Counted from the stretch's first letter, positions 1 to 6,747 are shown. The stretch: 8,061 bases of DNA from Clostridiales bacterium (GCA_019422005.1 JAHZEF010000029.1:10534-18594), one strand, 5' to 3'. Numbers and translations are program-made. The notes: a model not told the origin generated them from the sequence alone.

Positions 1-734
1 CTGCCGTCTTTGCCGGGATCCAGGAGCAGAAGCTGGGTCAGGCCGGAGGCAATGGCAGCGGCGGCGCCGGCGTCGGAGGCGTTGATGCCGACGTGGGCCA
101 GCTGGAAGCCCAGCATGGTCTGCACCGACTTGCGGCAGAGGTCGGTGATGGCCGACCATTCCCGGCGCTCCAGGTGCTTGCCGATCATGTAGGTGCCACC
201 GCAGGCGATGATGCGGTTGAAGGCAAAGTAGTCGGCGATGTTGCTGAGGTTCAGGCCGCCGGTGGGCATGAAGCCCATACTCTTGTAGGGGGCGCTGATG
301 GCCTTGATGGCGTTGATGCCGCCCACCTGCTCGGCAGGGAAGAACTTGACGTACTGCAGGCCCAGGCTCATGGCCTGCTCAATCTCGCTGGGGGTGGCGA
401 CGCCGGGGATCACCGGCACGTCCCGCTCCTGGCAGAAGCGGATGATGTCGGGGTTAAGGCCGGGGGCCACGATGAACTGGGCGCCTGCCTCCAGGGCCTT
501 GCGGGCCTGCTCAATGGTCAGCACCGTACCGGCGCCGGCCACGATGCCGCTGTGCTGCTGCCGCACCTGGCGGATGTAGCGCTCGGCGTTCTCCATGCGG
601 AAGGTGATCTCCATGGCGGGAACGCCGCCGGCCTCCAGGGCCGCGGCCAGATTGGAGCAGTCCTCTTCGCTCTCCAGCTTGGCAATCACCGGCATAATGC
701 CGATGGCAATGATTTTTTCGAATACTGCGTTCAC
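1..734 (-). CDS. eda: KDPG / 4-hydroxy-2-oxoglutarate aldolase with C-terminal extension (3' end outside window)
   Basis: Cytosolic class I aldolase of the KDPG/KHG family. The family cleaves 2-keto-3-deoxy-6-phosphogluconate to pyruvate and glyceraldehyde-3-phosphate, and 4-hydroxy-2-oxoglutarate to pyruvate and glyoxylate. The 244 codons visible contain MEITFR (residues 41-46, catalytic Glu42 and Arg46), GAGTV (67-71), VKFFPAE (129-135, Schiff-base Lys130) and PTGG (157-160, phosphate/carboxylate-binding loop), so the whole aldolase core is present. The start is GTG at 734: GGAGGT (743-748) lies 8 nt upstream, and GTGA overlaps the aminotransferase stop, implying translational coupling. Usual family members end near residue 205-215. 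This one continues through a segment containing LGFQLAHVGIN and is still open at the window edge. The HVGIN start resembles a VOC/glyoxalase-like domain, but too little is visible to be certain. KDPG versus KHG specificity cannot be decided from sequence; the aminotransferase neighbour favours the KHG reaction. Confidence 0.88.
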   Translation of the reverse strand, partial: MNAVFEKIIAIGIMPVIAKLESEEDCSNLAAALEAGGVPAMEITFRMENAERYIRQVRQQHSGIVAGAGTVLTIEQARKALEAGAQFIVAPGLNPDIIRFCQERDVPVIPGVATPSEIEQAMSLGLQYVKFFPAEQVGGINAIKAISAPYKSMGFMPTGGLNLSNIADYFAFNRIIACGGTYMIGKHLERREWSAITDLCRKSVQTMLGFQLAHVGINASDAGAAAAIASGLTQLLLLDPGKDG

Positions 735-1894
735 AGCTTCAGACCTCCAATATACTCGCGGATCCGGTCAAAGCCGCGGTGGATGTTTTCGTCGGACGTG
801 GCGTAGGTCATGCGGATGTAGCCCTCGCCGCATTCGCCGAAGCCGGAGCCGGGCACGGTGACCACGCCGGTCTTCTGCAGCAGGTCGATGCACAGTTCGC
901 GGGAAGTCATGCCAGTGGCCTTGGTGAGCGCCTTGGCGTTGATAAAGGCGTAGAAGGCACCCTTGGGCTTCCGGATGGACAGGCCCGGCGTATCGTCCAC
1001 CAGGGAGCAGATGAGATCCCGGCGGCGGAGATAGCTGGTGCGCATTTCCTCAATGGCGCTCCCGCAGTGCTTCAAGCCGTAAGCCGCGGCCAGCTGGCTG
1101 GGAGCGGGCAGGCAGGAAGCGCCGTTCTCGTGGAGCTTGGTCATATTCCTGATGATGTCCGGCCGGGAGATGGCATAGCCCAGGCGCCAGCCGGTCATGG
1201 CGAACATCTTGGAGAAGCCGCTGATGTAGACGGTCTTGTCCATGATGCCGTCGAAGGACGTGATGCTGGTGTAGGGCTCTTCCTCATAGACCAGACGGCT
1301 GTAGATCTCGTCGGCAATGATATAGATGTCGCGGTCCCGCAGCAGATCCGCCAGGGCACGGCAGGTGCCGCGGTCGATGACGGCGCCGGTAGGGTTGGAC
1401 GGAGAGTTGAGAATGATGGCCTTGGTTTTGCTGGTGATGGCGGCGCGGATGTCGTCGGGATCGGGAACAAAGCTGTTCTCCTCCCGGGCGGGAACCACCT
1501 TGAGAACGGCGCCGCACATGCCGATCTGGCCGAAGTAGTTGGGCCAGGCGGGAGTCACCACGATGACCTCGTCGCCGGGGTTCACCAGGGTGAACAGGGC
1601 CATCTGAATGGCCTCCGTGGCACCGCAGGAGATCATGATCTGGCTTTCGGGATCGGGCTTGAGATCGTTTTGATGGTATTCAGCAATGGCGCGGCGCAGC
1701 TCGGGAATCCCGCTGTTGGGGGTGTAGTGGGTCATGCCCTTTTCCCAGTTGCGGCAGGCCTCGTCAATGATGGGCTGGGGGGTGATGAAATCCGGCTCGC
1801 CCACGGTAAAGCTGATGGTATCGTTAAGCTTTAACGCTTCGTTGAACAATTCCCGGCCGACGGAGCCACCGACATTCTGCGCCAGATTGTACAG
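731..1894 (-). other. Aminotransferase module, possible independent translation product from a CTG codon
   Basis: The homologous part of the aminotransferase begins at LYNLAQNV, where free-standing family members would be expected to start with Met. The codon here is CTG (1892-1894), 11 nt after a strong GGAGG. No in-frame ATG, GTG or TTG occurs close by; the next TTG and GTG lie inside the conserved fold. CTG initiation is rare in bacteria, so this is an alternative reading of the same DNA and not a second gene call. The module would be 387 aa and cytosolic. It would transfer an amino group from an amino acid to a 2-oxo acid using PLP; the substrate is not predictable from the visible motifs. 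Confidence 0.4.
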
Positions 1895-2641
1895 ACGCCT
1901 AAAATCCTCCCCTGCGCGGGGCGCGCACTGTCCGGCGCCAAGAAGGGCCGCCTCCACTCTTTCGTCCTTGAGAAGATCGGCGGCATTGCCCTGCATGGTG
2001 ATCAGGCCGGTCTCCAGAACGTAAGCTCTGGCGGCGGTGTTGAGAGCCAGGAAGGCGTTCTGCTCGATCAGCAGGATGCTGGTGCCGGTTTCATTGATTT
2101 TCTTGATGATGCGGAAGATGTCTTCCACCACGATGGGGGCCAGGCCCATGGAAGGCTCGTCGAGCATCAGCAGGCTGCCGTTGCCCATGAGGGCGCGGCC
2201 CAGGGCCAGCATCTGCTGCTCGCCGCCGGACAGCGTGCCGGCCTGCTGCTTCTCGCGCTCCTTGAGGCGGGGGAAGATCTCGAAGACCCGCTCGAGATTG
2301 GTGCGGATCCGGGCCTTGTCCTTGGGCAGGTTGGCGCCCATGTAGAGGTTCTCGGTAACGGTGAGCTTGGGGAACCCCCGCCGGCCTTCCGGCACGTGGG
2401 CGATGCCCAGCTCCACGATTTTGTGGGCCTTCATCCTGGTCAGCTCCGAACCCTGGAACACGATGGAACCGCTCTTGGCCTTTTCCAGGCCTGAGATAGT
2501 CCGGAGAATGGTGGATTTACCGGCGCCGTTGGAGCCGATCAGCGCGACGACTTCGCCCTGGTTCACTTCAAAGGATACGCCGCGGACCGCGTTGATTGCA
2601 CCGTAGGAAACATGCAGGTCATGGATTTCAAGCATTGCCAT
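731..2641 (-). CDS. LivF-type ABC ATPase fused in frame to a class I/II PLP-dependent aminotransferase
   Basis: A single 636-codon frame encodes two complete proteins. Residues 1-236 are LivF, one of the two ATPases of a LIV/HAAT importer: Walker A GSNGAGKST (36-44), signature LSGGEQ (137-142), Walker B LLMLDE (157-162), and IEQNA (192-196), the LivF-typical form of the switch loop. Residues 250-636 (387 aa, normal family length) are a fold-type I aminotransferase: GEPDF (281-285), CGATEA (339-344), Asn416 of the NPTG segment, Asp444 and Tyr447 in ADEIY, Schiff-base Lys478 in SGFSK, and Arg610 in YIRMTYA for the substrate carboxylate. All key residues of both halves are present. The ATG at 2641 is chosen because GGGAGGAGG precedes it by 8 nt; it overlaps the livG end by 14 bp. 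The 13-residue linker GQCAPRAGEDFRR has no stop in frame. Fusing a transporter ATPase to a metabolic aminotransferase is unusual; two separately started proteins cannot be excluded (see the internal site entry). Confidence 0.82.
   Translation of the reverse strand: MAMLEIHDLHVSYGAINAVRGVSFEVNQGEVVALIGSNGAGKSTILRTISGLEKAKSGSIVFQGSELTRMKAHKIVELGIAHVPEGRRGFPKLTVTENLYMGANLPKDKARIRTNLERVFEIFPRLKEREKQQAGTLSGGEQQMLALGRALMGNGSLLMLDEPSMGLAPIVVEDIFRIIKKINETGTSILLIEQNAFLALNTAARAYVLETGLITMQGNAADLLKDERVEAALLGAGQCAPRAGEDFRRLYNLAQNVGGSVGRELFNEALKLNDTISFTVGEPDFITPQPIIDEACRNWEKGMTHYTPNSGIPELRRAIAEYHQNDLKPDPESQIMISCGATEAIQMALFTLVNPGDEVIVVTPAWPNYFGQIGMCGAVLKVVPAREENSFVPDPDDIRAAITSKTKAIILNSPSNPTGAVIDRGTCRALADLLRDRDIYIIADEIYSRLVYEEEPYTSITSFDGIMDKTVYISGFSKMFAMTGWRLGYAISRPDIIRNMTKLHENGASCLPAPSQLAAAYGLKHCGSAIEEMRTSYLRRRDLICSLVDDTPGLSIRKPKGAFYAFINAKALTKATGMTSRELCIDLLQKTGVVTVPGSGFGECGEGYIRMTYATSDENIHRGFDRIREYIGGLKL
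743..748 (-). promoter_or_regulatory. Ribosome binding site fixing the GTG start of the aldolase
   Basis: On the minus strand GGAGGT sits inside the last codons of the aminotransferase (Gly-Gly near its C terminus), 8 nt before the GTG at 734. It settles the aldolase start, which would otherwise be missed because there is no ATG, and supports coupled translation across the GTGA overlap. Confidence 0.75.
1892..1913 (-). promoter_or_regulatory. Shine-Dalgarno-like site inside the LivF-aminotransferase linker
   Basis: On the minus strand the linker contains AGGGGAGGA (1905-1913), as strong as the true ribosome binding sites of the other genes in this operon, followed by ATTTTAGGCGT and then CTG at the exact place where the aminotransferase homology begins. 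This is the layout of an ordinary gene-to-gene junction, here translated through because no stop codon interrupts the frame. It could support extra initiation on the second module or be a relic of a former start. Confidence 0.5.
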
Positions 2642-3407
2642 TCTGGTATCCTCCTCCCAGGTATGCCTCAATGACTTTGGGATTGGCCTGCACCTCGGCC
2701 GGACGGCCTTCGGCGATGGTCTTGCCGAAATCCAGCACCTTGATGCGGTCTGCAATGGGCATGACGAAGTTCATGTGGTGTTCGATCAGAATGATGCTGA
2801 CGCCGAAGTCCTGACGGATCTGCGCCACCAGGCGGGACATATCCTCCAGCTCTGTGGTGATCATGCCGGCCACGGGCTCGTCCAGAAGCAGGATTTTCGG
2901 ATTGGTCATCAGGGCGCGGGCAATCTCCAGACGGCGCTGATCGCCGTAGGGAAGATTCTTGGCCAGCAGGTCCGCCTTGTCGGCGATGCCCAGGCGGTCC
3001 AGCAGCTCCATGACCCGCTCGTCCAGACGGCGTTCATTTTCCACCATCCCCCTGGTCCGCAGGAAACATTTCAGGAGGTTTTCCTTGTTGTGCATGGTGT
3101 ACGCCATCTTGACGTTGTCCGCCACGGTGGCGTTGGAAAACAGGCGGATGTTCTGGAAGGTCCTTGTGATACCGTGCTGTGCAAACTGATAGGGCTTCAG
3201 ACCGACCATTTCCTGGCCGTCCAGGCGAATGTTGCCCGTGGTGGGGCGATAGATACCGGTCAGCATGTTGAAGACCGTGGTTTTACCGGCGCCGTTGGGG
3301 CCGATGACAGCAACCAGCTCGCCCTTTTCCAGGGTCAGGTTGAAGTCATCCACCGCGCAGAGGCCGCCGAACATAATGGAAAGGTGTTCGACCTCAAGAA
3401 GACTCAT
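2628..3407 (-). CDS. livG: Branched-chain amino acid-type ABC transporter ATPase (LivG family)
   Basis: 259-aa cytosolic ATPase that pairs with the LivF-type ATPase to drive import through the LivH/LivM permeases. Visible motifs are Walker A GPNGAGKTT (36-44), Q-loop TFQN (Q85), signature LPYGDQ (152-157, the LivG-type variant of LSGGQ), Walker B ILLLDE (172-177) and H-loop IEH (His210). The ending EAYLGG is typical; ten further residues follow. Length is normal for LivG (about 255). The start ATG at 3407 has AAGGAGGT 7 nt upstream and lies 5 bp after the livM stop. The last codons overlap the next gene by 14 bp. One oddity: after Walker B the sequence reads AGMITTE where E. coli LivG has AGLNPKE, so the Asn-Pro of the D-loop region is replaced. 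This may be a subfamily feature. Substrate cannot be inferred from an ATPase. Confidence 0.93.
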   Translation of the reverse strand: MSLLEVEHLSIMFGGLCAVDDFNLTLEKGELVAVIGPNGAGKTTVFNMLTGIYRPTTGNIRLDGQEMVGLKPYQFAQHGITRTFQNIRLFSNATVADNVKMAYTMHNKENLLKCFLRTRGMVENERRLDERVMELLDRLGIADKADLLAKNLPYGDQRRLEIARALMTNPKILLLDEPVAGMITTELEDMSRLVAQIRQDFGVSIILIEHHMNFVMPIADRIKVLDFGKTIAEGRPAEVQANPKVIEAYLGGGYQNGNA

Positions 3408-3412
3408 TCGCG

Positions 3413-4453
3413 TTACCTCCTTTTCTCTCCGTCTTTGGATTTGCCGCTCTGAGCAGCAGCCTTTTTCCTGAACAGAGACTCTTCATAGAGCCGTTTCCGG
3501 TTGATGCGCAGGAAGGGGAATTCCTTGCCGCCGCAGATGCCCTCGGAGCGGTAGAGCATGACAACGATCAGAATCACCGCATAGACGGCCAGACGCCAGT
3601 CGGCCAGGAAACGCAGGAACTCGGGAAGGGCAGTCAGCAGCGTGGCGCCGATGATGGAACCGGTCAGAGAACCGGAGCCGCCGGCGTACAGGTAGACCAG
3701 AAAGTCGGAGCTCTTGGTGAAGCTGAAGGAGTCGGGGTTGATGAAGGACAGGACATGGGCGTACAGGCCGCCGGCGACGCCGGCGATAAAGGCAGCGATG
3801 CAGAAAGAGGTAATCTTGTAGCGCGTGGTGTTGATGCCCATGGCGTCGGCGGCAATTTCATTGTCCCGGATGGCGATAAAGGCGCGGCCATAGGGGGAGT
3901 AGATGAGATTGCGCAGCAGATACAGGGTCAGGGCCACAAAGAAGAAGATCCATGCCAGATTGGAGTAGTTGGGGATGCCGATCATGCCGCGGGCGCCGCC
4001 GATGGGCTGGATCAGACGGAGGATGGCGCGGACGATTTCGCCGAAGGCCAGGGTCACGATGGCCAGATAGTCGCCCTTGAGCTTCAGGGAGGGCAGGCCG
4101 ATCAGGCAGCCGACCAGCGCGGCCACACAGCCGCCCACAATCAGGCCCAGCAGGAACACGGGGATCTGCAGGGCGTCGGGAACACTGCTTCCGCCAAAGA
4201 CCAGCGTGGTAATGACGGCTGCGCCGTAGGCGCCCAGAGACATGAAGCCGGCGTGACCGATGCAGAACTGACCGGTGAAGCCGTTGACCAGGTTCAGGCT
4301 GGCGGTCATCATAATGTTCACACCGGCAAACATCATGACCTGGATATGATAACCATTCAGGACATCGAAAGAGCGCAGCATGGTGATCAGCACATACAGT
4401 ACGACCACGATGGCGGCGGGGTAAATGGTTTTCAGCAGTTTTTTGACGTTCAT
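3413..4453 (-). CDS. livM: Branched-chain amino acid-type ABC transporter permease (LivM family)
   Basis: 346-aa integral membrane permease forming the translocation pore with LivH. It starts with a hydrophobic helix (about 11-27), followed by a series of further hydrophobic segments to about residue 300. The cytoplasmic loop contacting the ATPase is GRAFIAIRDNEIAADAMGIN (189-208), a hallmark of LivM. The motif GGSGSLTGSIIGA (258-270) matches the family GxGSxxGPxxGA element, with Ser in place of the usual Pro. The C terminus is a charged Lys/Arg/Glu-rich tail of about 35 residues (from about 310), probably cytosolic. The ATG at 4453 is supported by AAGGAGGGGG just upstream, and livH ends 12 bp before it. 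Membrane topology is judged by eye. Confidence 0.93.
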   Translation of the reverse strand: MNVKKLLKTIYPAAIVVVLYVLITMLRSFDVLNGYHIQVMMFAGVNIMMTASLNLVNGFTGQFCIGHAGFMSLGAYGAAVITTLVFGGSSVPDALQIPVFLLGLIVGGCVAALVGCLIGLPSLKLKGDYLAIVTLAFGEIVRAILRLIQPIGGARGMIGIPNYSNLAWIFFFVALTLYLLRNLIYSPYGRAFIAIRDNEIAADAMGINTTRYKITSFCIAAFIAGVAGGLYAHVLSFINPDSFSFTKSSDFLVYLYAGGSGSLTGSIIGATLLTALPEFLRFLADWRLAVYAVILIVVMLYRSEGICGGKEFPFLRINRKRLYEESLFRKKAAAQSGKSKDGEKRR

Positions 4454-4465
4454 TGTTCCCCCTCC

Positions 4466-5377
4466 TTATACCTTTTCGATGGACAGCTTGCCCATGATGC
4501 CGGCGGGCTTCACAAGCAGGATGATAATCAGGATAATGAAACCGACGGCGTAACCGAAGGTGGAGTTGATGGCGGTAGCAAAGATCTGCGCGATGCCCAG
4601 AATGAAACCGCCCAGCATGGCGCCGCGGATGTCGCCGATACCGCCGAGAACAGCGGCCACGAAGGACATGTTGCCGAGCCAGGAGCCCATGTACACGTCT
4701 ACCTGGGGATAGGCGCTGGCGTAGCAGATGCCGGACACAGCGGCCAGCATGCCGCCGATGAGGAACGTGATGGAAATGACGCGGTTGACGTTGATGCCCA
4801 TCAGAGAGGCAGCGTCCTTATCCATACTGACAGCGCGCATCTGGCTGCCGACCTTGGTGCGGTTGACGACCAGATACAAAATGATCATGGTGACGGTCGC
4901 CAGCGCAATCATAAAGACCTGCGTGGTGGTGATGGAAGCGCCGAAGATCTGGAAGGTGGTGGGGGTGAACAGGGTGGGGAAGGAGCGGGGGTTGGGGCCG
5001 ATGAACGGCAGCGCGCGGGGGAAGTTCTCCAGGAACATGGAGACGCCCACGGCGGTGATCAGCGCGATCATACGGGGCTTGTTGCGCAGGGGACGGTACG
5101 CGATGGCTTCGGTGCCCACAGCGATGGCGCCGGTGCCGACCATGGCGATCAGGATGATGAGGCCGACGATCAGCATGGGGTAGGTGCCGTCCACCTGATA
5201 AAAGCCGAATGCCTGGGAGATGAAATAGGTACCCAGTGCGCCGATCATCAGAAAGTCGCCATGGGCAAAGTTGATCATACCGACAATGCCGTATACCATG
5301 GTGTAACCAAGGGCCAGAAGTGCGTAAACGCTGCCCATCTGAAGACCATAGACTAAATATTGAAGGATGGTAGCCAC
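4466..5377 (-). CDS. livH: Branched-chain amino acid-type ABC transporter permease (LivH family), GTG start
   Basis: 303-aa integral membrane permease, partner of LivM. Homology begins at ATILQYLVYGLQMGSVYALL, as in LivH proteins. Other landmarks are FAHGDFLMIGA (37-47), the ATPase-contact loop from GSQMRAVS through MGI (177-195), and AVLGGIGDIRGAMLGG (242-257) before a very hydrophobic last helix and the ending KPAGIMGK. The start is GTG at 5377: TAGGAGG lies 7 nt before it. An in-frame ATG at 5476 would add 33 residues without family resemblance, would fall inside the intergenic hairpin and has no ribosome binding site, so it is rejected. The gene is separated from the binding-protein gene by 156 bp, the only sizeable gap in the operon, and is followed closely by livM. 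Confidence 0.93.
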   Translation of the reverse strand: MATILQYLVYGLQMGSVYALLALGYTMVYGIVGMINFAHGDFLMIGALGTYFISQAFGFYQVDGTYPMLIVGLIILIAMVGTGAIAVGTEAIAYRPLRNKPRMIALITAVGVSMFLENFPRALPFIGPNPRSFPTLFTPTTFQIFGASITTTQVFMIALATVTMIILYLVVNRTKVGSQMRAVSMDKDAASLMGINVNRVISITFLIGGMLAAVSGICYASAYPQVDVYMGSWLGNMSFVAAVLGGIGDIRGAMLGGFILGIAQIFATAINSTFGYAVGFIILIIILLVKPAGIMGKLSIEKV

Positions 5378-5441
5378 AGGAATGCCTCCTATCAGTTTGG
5401 GAAGGTAAGGATAAGCGGAGGGGAAAGGCGCGGGGCAGGAA

Positions 5442-5477
5442 AATGTGCCGGCTGGCATCAGACGCAGCCGGCACATT
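5442..5477 (-). terminator. Stem-loop between livK and livH, probable attenuator or 3'-end stabiliser
   Basis: A perfect 13-bp inverted repeat, AATGTGCCGGCTG (5442-5454) and its complement (5465-5477), encloses a 10-nt loop. Read on the minus strand the stem ends in CACATTTTCC, so only a four-U run follows, weaker than a full intrinsic terminator. It lies 56 bp past the livK stop and 64 bp before the livH GTG. In many ABC importers such a hairpin allows partial termination and protects the upstream message, so the binding protein is made in excess of the permeases; that role is inferred here. A second, shorter stem, GACGGC/GCCGTC (5526-5531 and 5541-5546), carries the livK stop codon in its loop. 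Confidence 0.55.
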
Positions 5478-5533
5478 CTGCAGAAACTATGTTACGCGAT
5501 TGCTGCTGGGTGTGGAATTTGTCAGGACGGCCA

Positions 5534-6718
5534 TTACTCAGCCGTCACAGAGGAAACGTAGTGGGAAACACCATCTGCACCATACTGCATAATCACAGCG
5601 CCCTTGACGGGGTTGCGATCCTCGCCCATGGTCATGGAACCGGAGGGCAGCTCCAGGTTGGTGATGCCGGCCAGAGCGTCGCGGACGCCGGCGCGGCTCA
5701 CTTCGCCGGCATTCTGCAGCGCGGTGATCACCATGCGGGTGGCCTCGTAGGTCAGCTCAGCGTTGGAGTTGGGGAGCTCATCGGGATACAGAGCGGTGTA
5801 GGCTTCCACGAACTCAACGGCAGCGGGCTCAGTGGACTCAGCGGAGAAGGCGGAGACATAAGCCACGTTCTCGATGGCGGAACCGGCAACCTCAGCAACT
5901 TCGGGGGTGTCGGCGGAGTCACCGCAGATGATGGGGCAGGCGATGCCGGCGGTACGGGCCTGCTGGATCTGGAGGCCCAGCTCCACGTTCAGGTTGGGGA
6001 ACAGAACCACGTCGGGGTTGCTGGCGGCCAGCTTGGTCAGCTGCACGTTGTAGTCCTTAACGTCGGAACCGGAGTACTCCTCGATGGCCAGGACTTCACC
6101 GCCCTTGGCCTCAAAGTTCTCAATGAAGGCGTCCTTCAGGCCAACGGCATAGGCGTCGGCGTTGTTGAACATGATGGCAGCCGTCCTGTAGCCGGCATCC
6201 CAGCAGTAGGTAGCAGCAACCTGGCCCTGGAAGGGATCGAGGAAGCAGGCGCGGAAGATGTAGTCACCGACTTCCGTCACAGCGGTGTTGGTGGCGAAGG
6301 TGGAGACGGCGGGGCAACCGGCGTTCTGCGCCACAGGGCCGGCAGCCAGGGCGCACTTGGAGGAGTCGGGGCCGATGATGGCGATGACGTCTTCCTCTTC
6401 GATGAGGCGCTGGTAAACGTTAACCGTGGTCTCCTCCTTGCCTTCGGTGTCCATGTAGACGAACTCGATGTCGTACTCGGTGCCGTTGATGTCGAGCTTA
6501 CCGTTCAGCTCGTTCTCAATGACCTGGGCACCATGGGTGCTGTAGTTGCCGGCCATGGCGGCAGAACCGGACATGGGGAAAGCGAAGCCGATCTTGATGG
6601 TTTCGCCGGCGGCAGCGCCGGAGTCCGGGCTGTCAGTGTCATTTCCGTCGCTCTTGCTGCAGGCGGCCATAGTCAATAACATTGCCGCGGCCAGGATGAT
6701 TGCGAATAATCTTTTCAT
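5534..6718 (-). CDS. livK: Branched-chain amino acid-type ABC transporter substrate-binding lipoprotein (LivK-like)
   Basis: 394-aa extracytoplasmic receptor that delivers the solute to LivH/LivM. The N terminus is a lipoprotein signal: MKRLF, a hydrophobic core, then the lipobox MAAC with acylated Cys20, followed by a Ser/Asp/Gly-rich tether (21-39). The mature part is a type 1 periplasmic-binding-protein fold (Peripla_BP_6): KIGFAFPMSG (42-51), IIGPDSS (115-120, the segment that binds the amino acid head group in LIV-BP), FRACFLDPFQGQ (155-166) and a second lobe to residue 394. The ATG at 6718 is chosen because AGGAGGA stands just upstream and the signal peptide begins there; an upstream ATG at 6829 would add 37 residues that spoil it. 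Six cysteines lie in the mature part (122, 135, 158, 172, 261, 265), which is many for a surface protein. The symbol indicates family; the true ligand (leucine-type, other amino acid, amide or acid) is not determined. Confidence 0.92.
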   Translation of the reverse strand: MKRLFAIILAAAMLLTMAACSKSDGNDTDSPDSGAAAGETIKIGFAFPMSGSAAMAGNYSTHGAQVIENELNGKLDINGTEYDIEFVYMDTEGKEETTVNVYQRLIEEEDVIAIIGPDSSKCALAAGPVAQNAGCPAVSTFATNTAVTEVGDYIFRACFLDPFQGQVAATYCWDAGYRTAAIMFNNADAYAVGLKDAFIENFEAKGGEVLAIEEYSGSDVKDYNVQLTKLAASNPDVVLFPNLNVELGLQIQQARTAGIACPIICGDSADTPEVAEVAGSAIENVAYVSAFSAESTEPAAVEFVEAYTALYPDELPNSNAELTYEATRMVITALQNAGEVSRAGVRDALAGITNLELPSGSMTMGEDRNPVKGAVIMQYGADGVSHYVSSVTAE

Positions 6719-6740
6719 GTTTCTTCCTCCTAAATTGCGT

Positions 6741-6746
6741 ATTATA
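6741..6746 (-). promoter_or_regulatory. Possible second -10 box close to livK
   Basis: A perfect TATAAT on the minus strand lies 22 bp before the livK ATG. A start near 6734 would leave a leader of about 16 nt that still includes the AGGAGGA. At 17-nt spacing the -35 would be TGCAAC (6764-6769), a poor match, so activity would probably need help or be weak. The adjacent 18-bp dyad fills the would-be spacer. Confidence 0.28.
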
Positions 6747-6747
6747 C

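Noticed and set aside
93..1834. Plus-strand open frames opposite the aldolase and the aminotransferase
   Set aside because: Antisense shadows; the minus-strand proteins carry complete catalytic motifs.
2642..2755. N-terminal extension of the LivF fusion from an ATG at 2755
   Set aside because: It lies within livG in another frame, lacks family resemblance, and the ATG at 2641 has a strong ribosome binding site.
3755..5356. Long plus-strand open frame of 533 codons opposite livM and livH
   Set aside because: It is antisense to two clear permease genes with family motifs and good ribosome binding sites; its product is Gly/Asp/His-rich with no recognisable domain, as expected for the complement of GC-rich codons.
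5378..5476. N-terminal extension of LivH from an ATG at 5476
   Set aside because: It overlaps the intergenic hairpin, has no ribosome binding site and no homology; the GTG at 5377 with TAGGAGG is far better.
5360..6679. Plus-strand open frame of 439 codons opposite livK
   Set aside because: Same reason: low-complexity Gly/Val/Asp-rich antisense of a well-supported lipoprotein gene, without a family motif.
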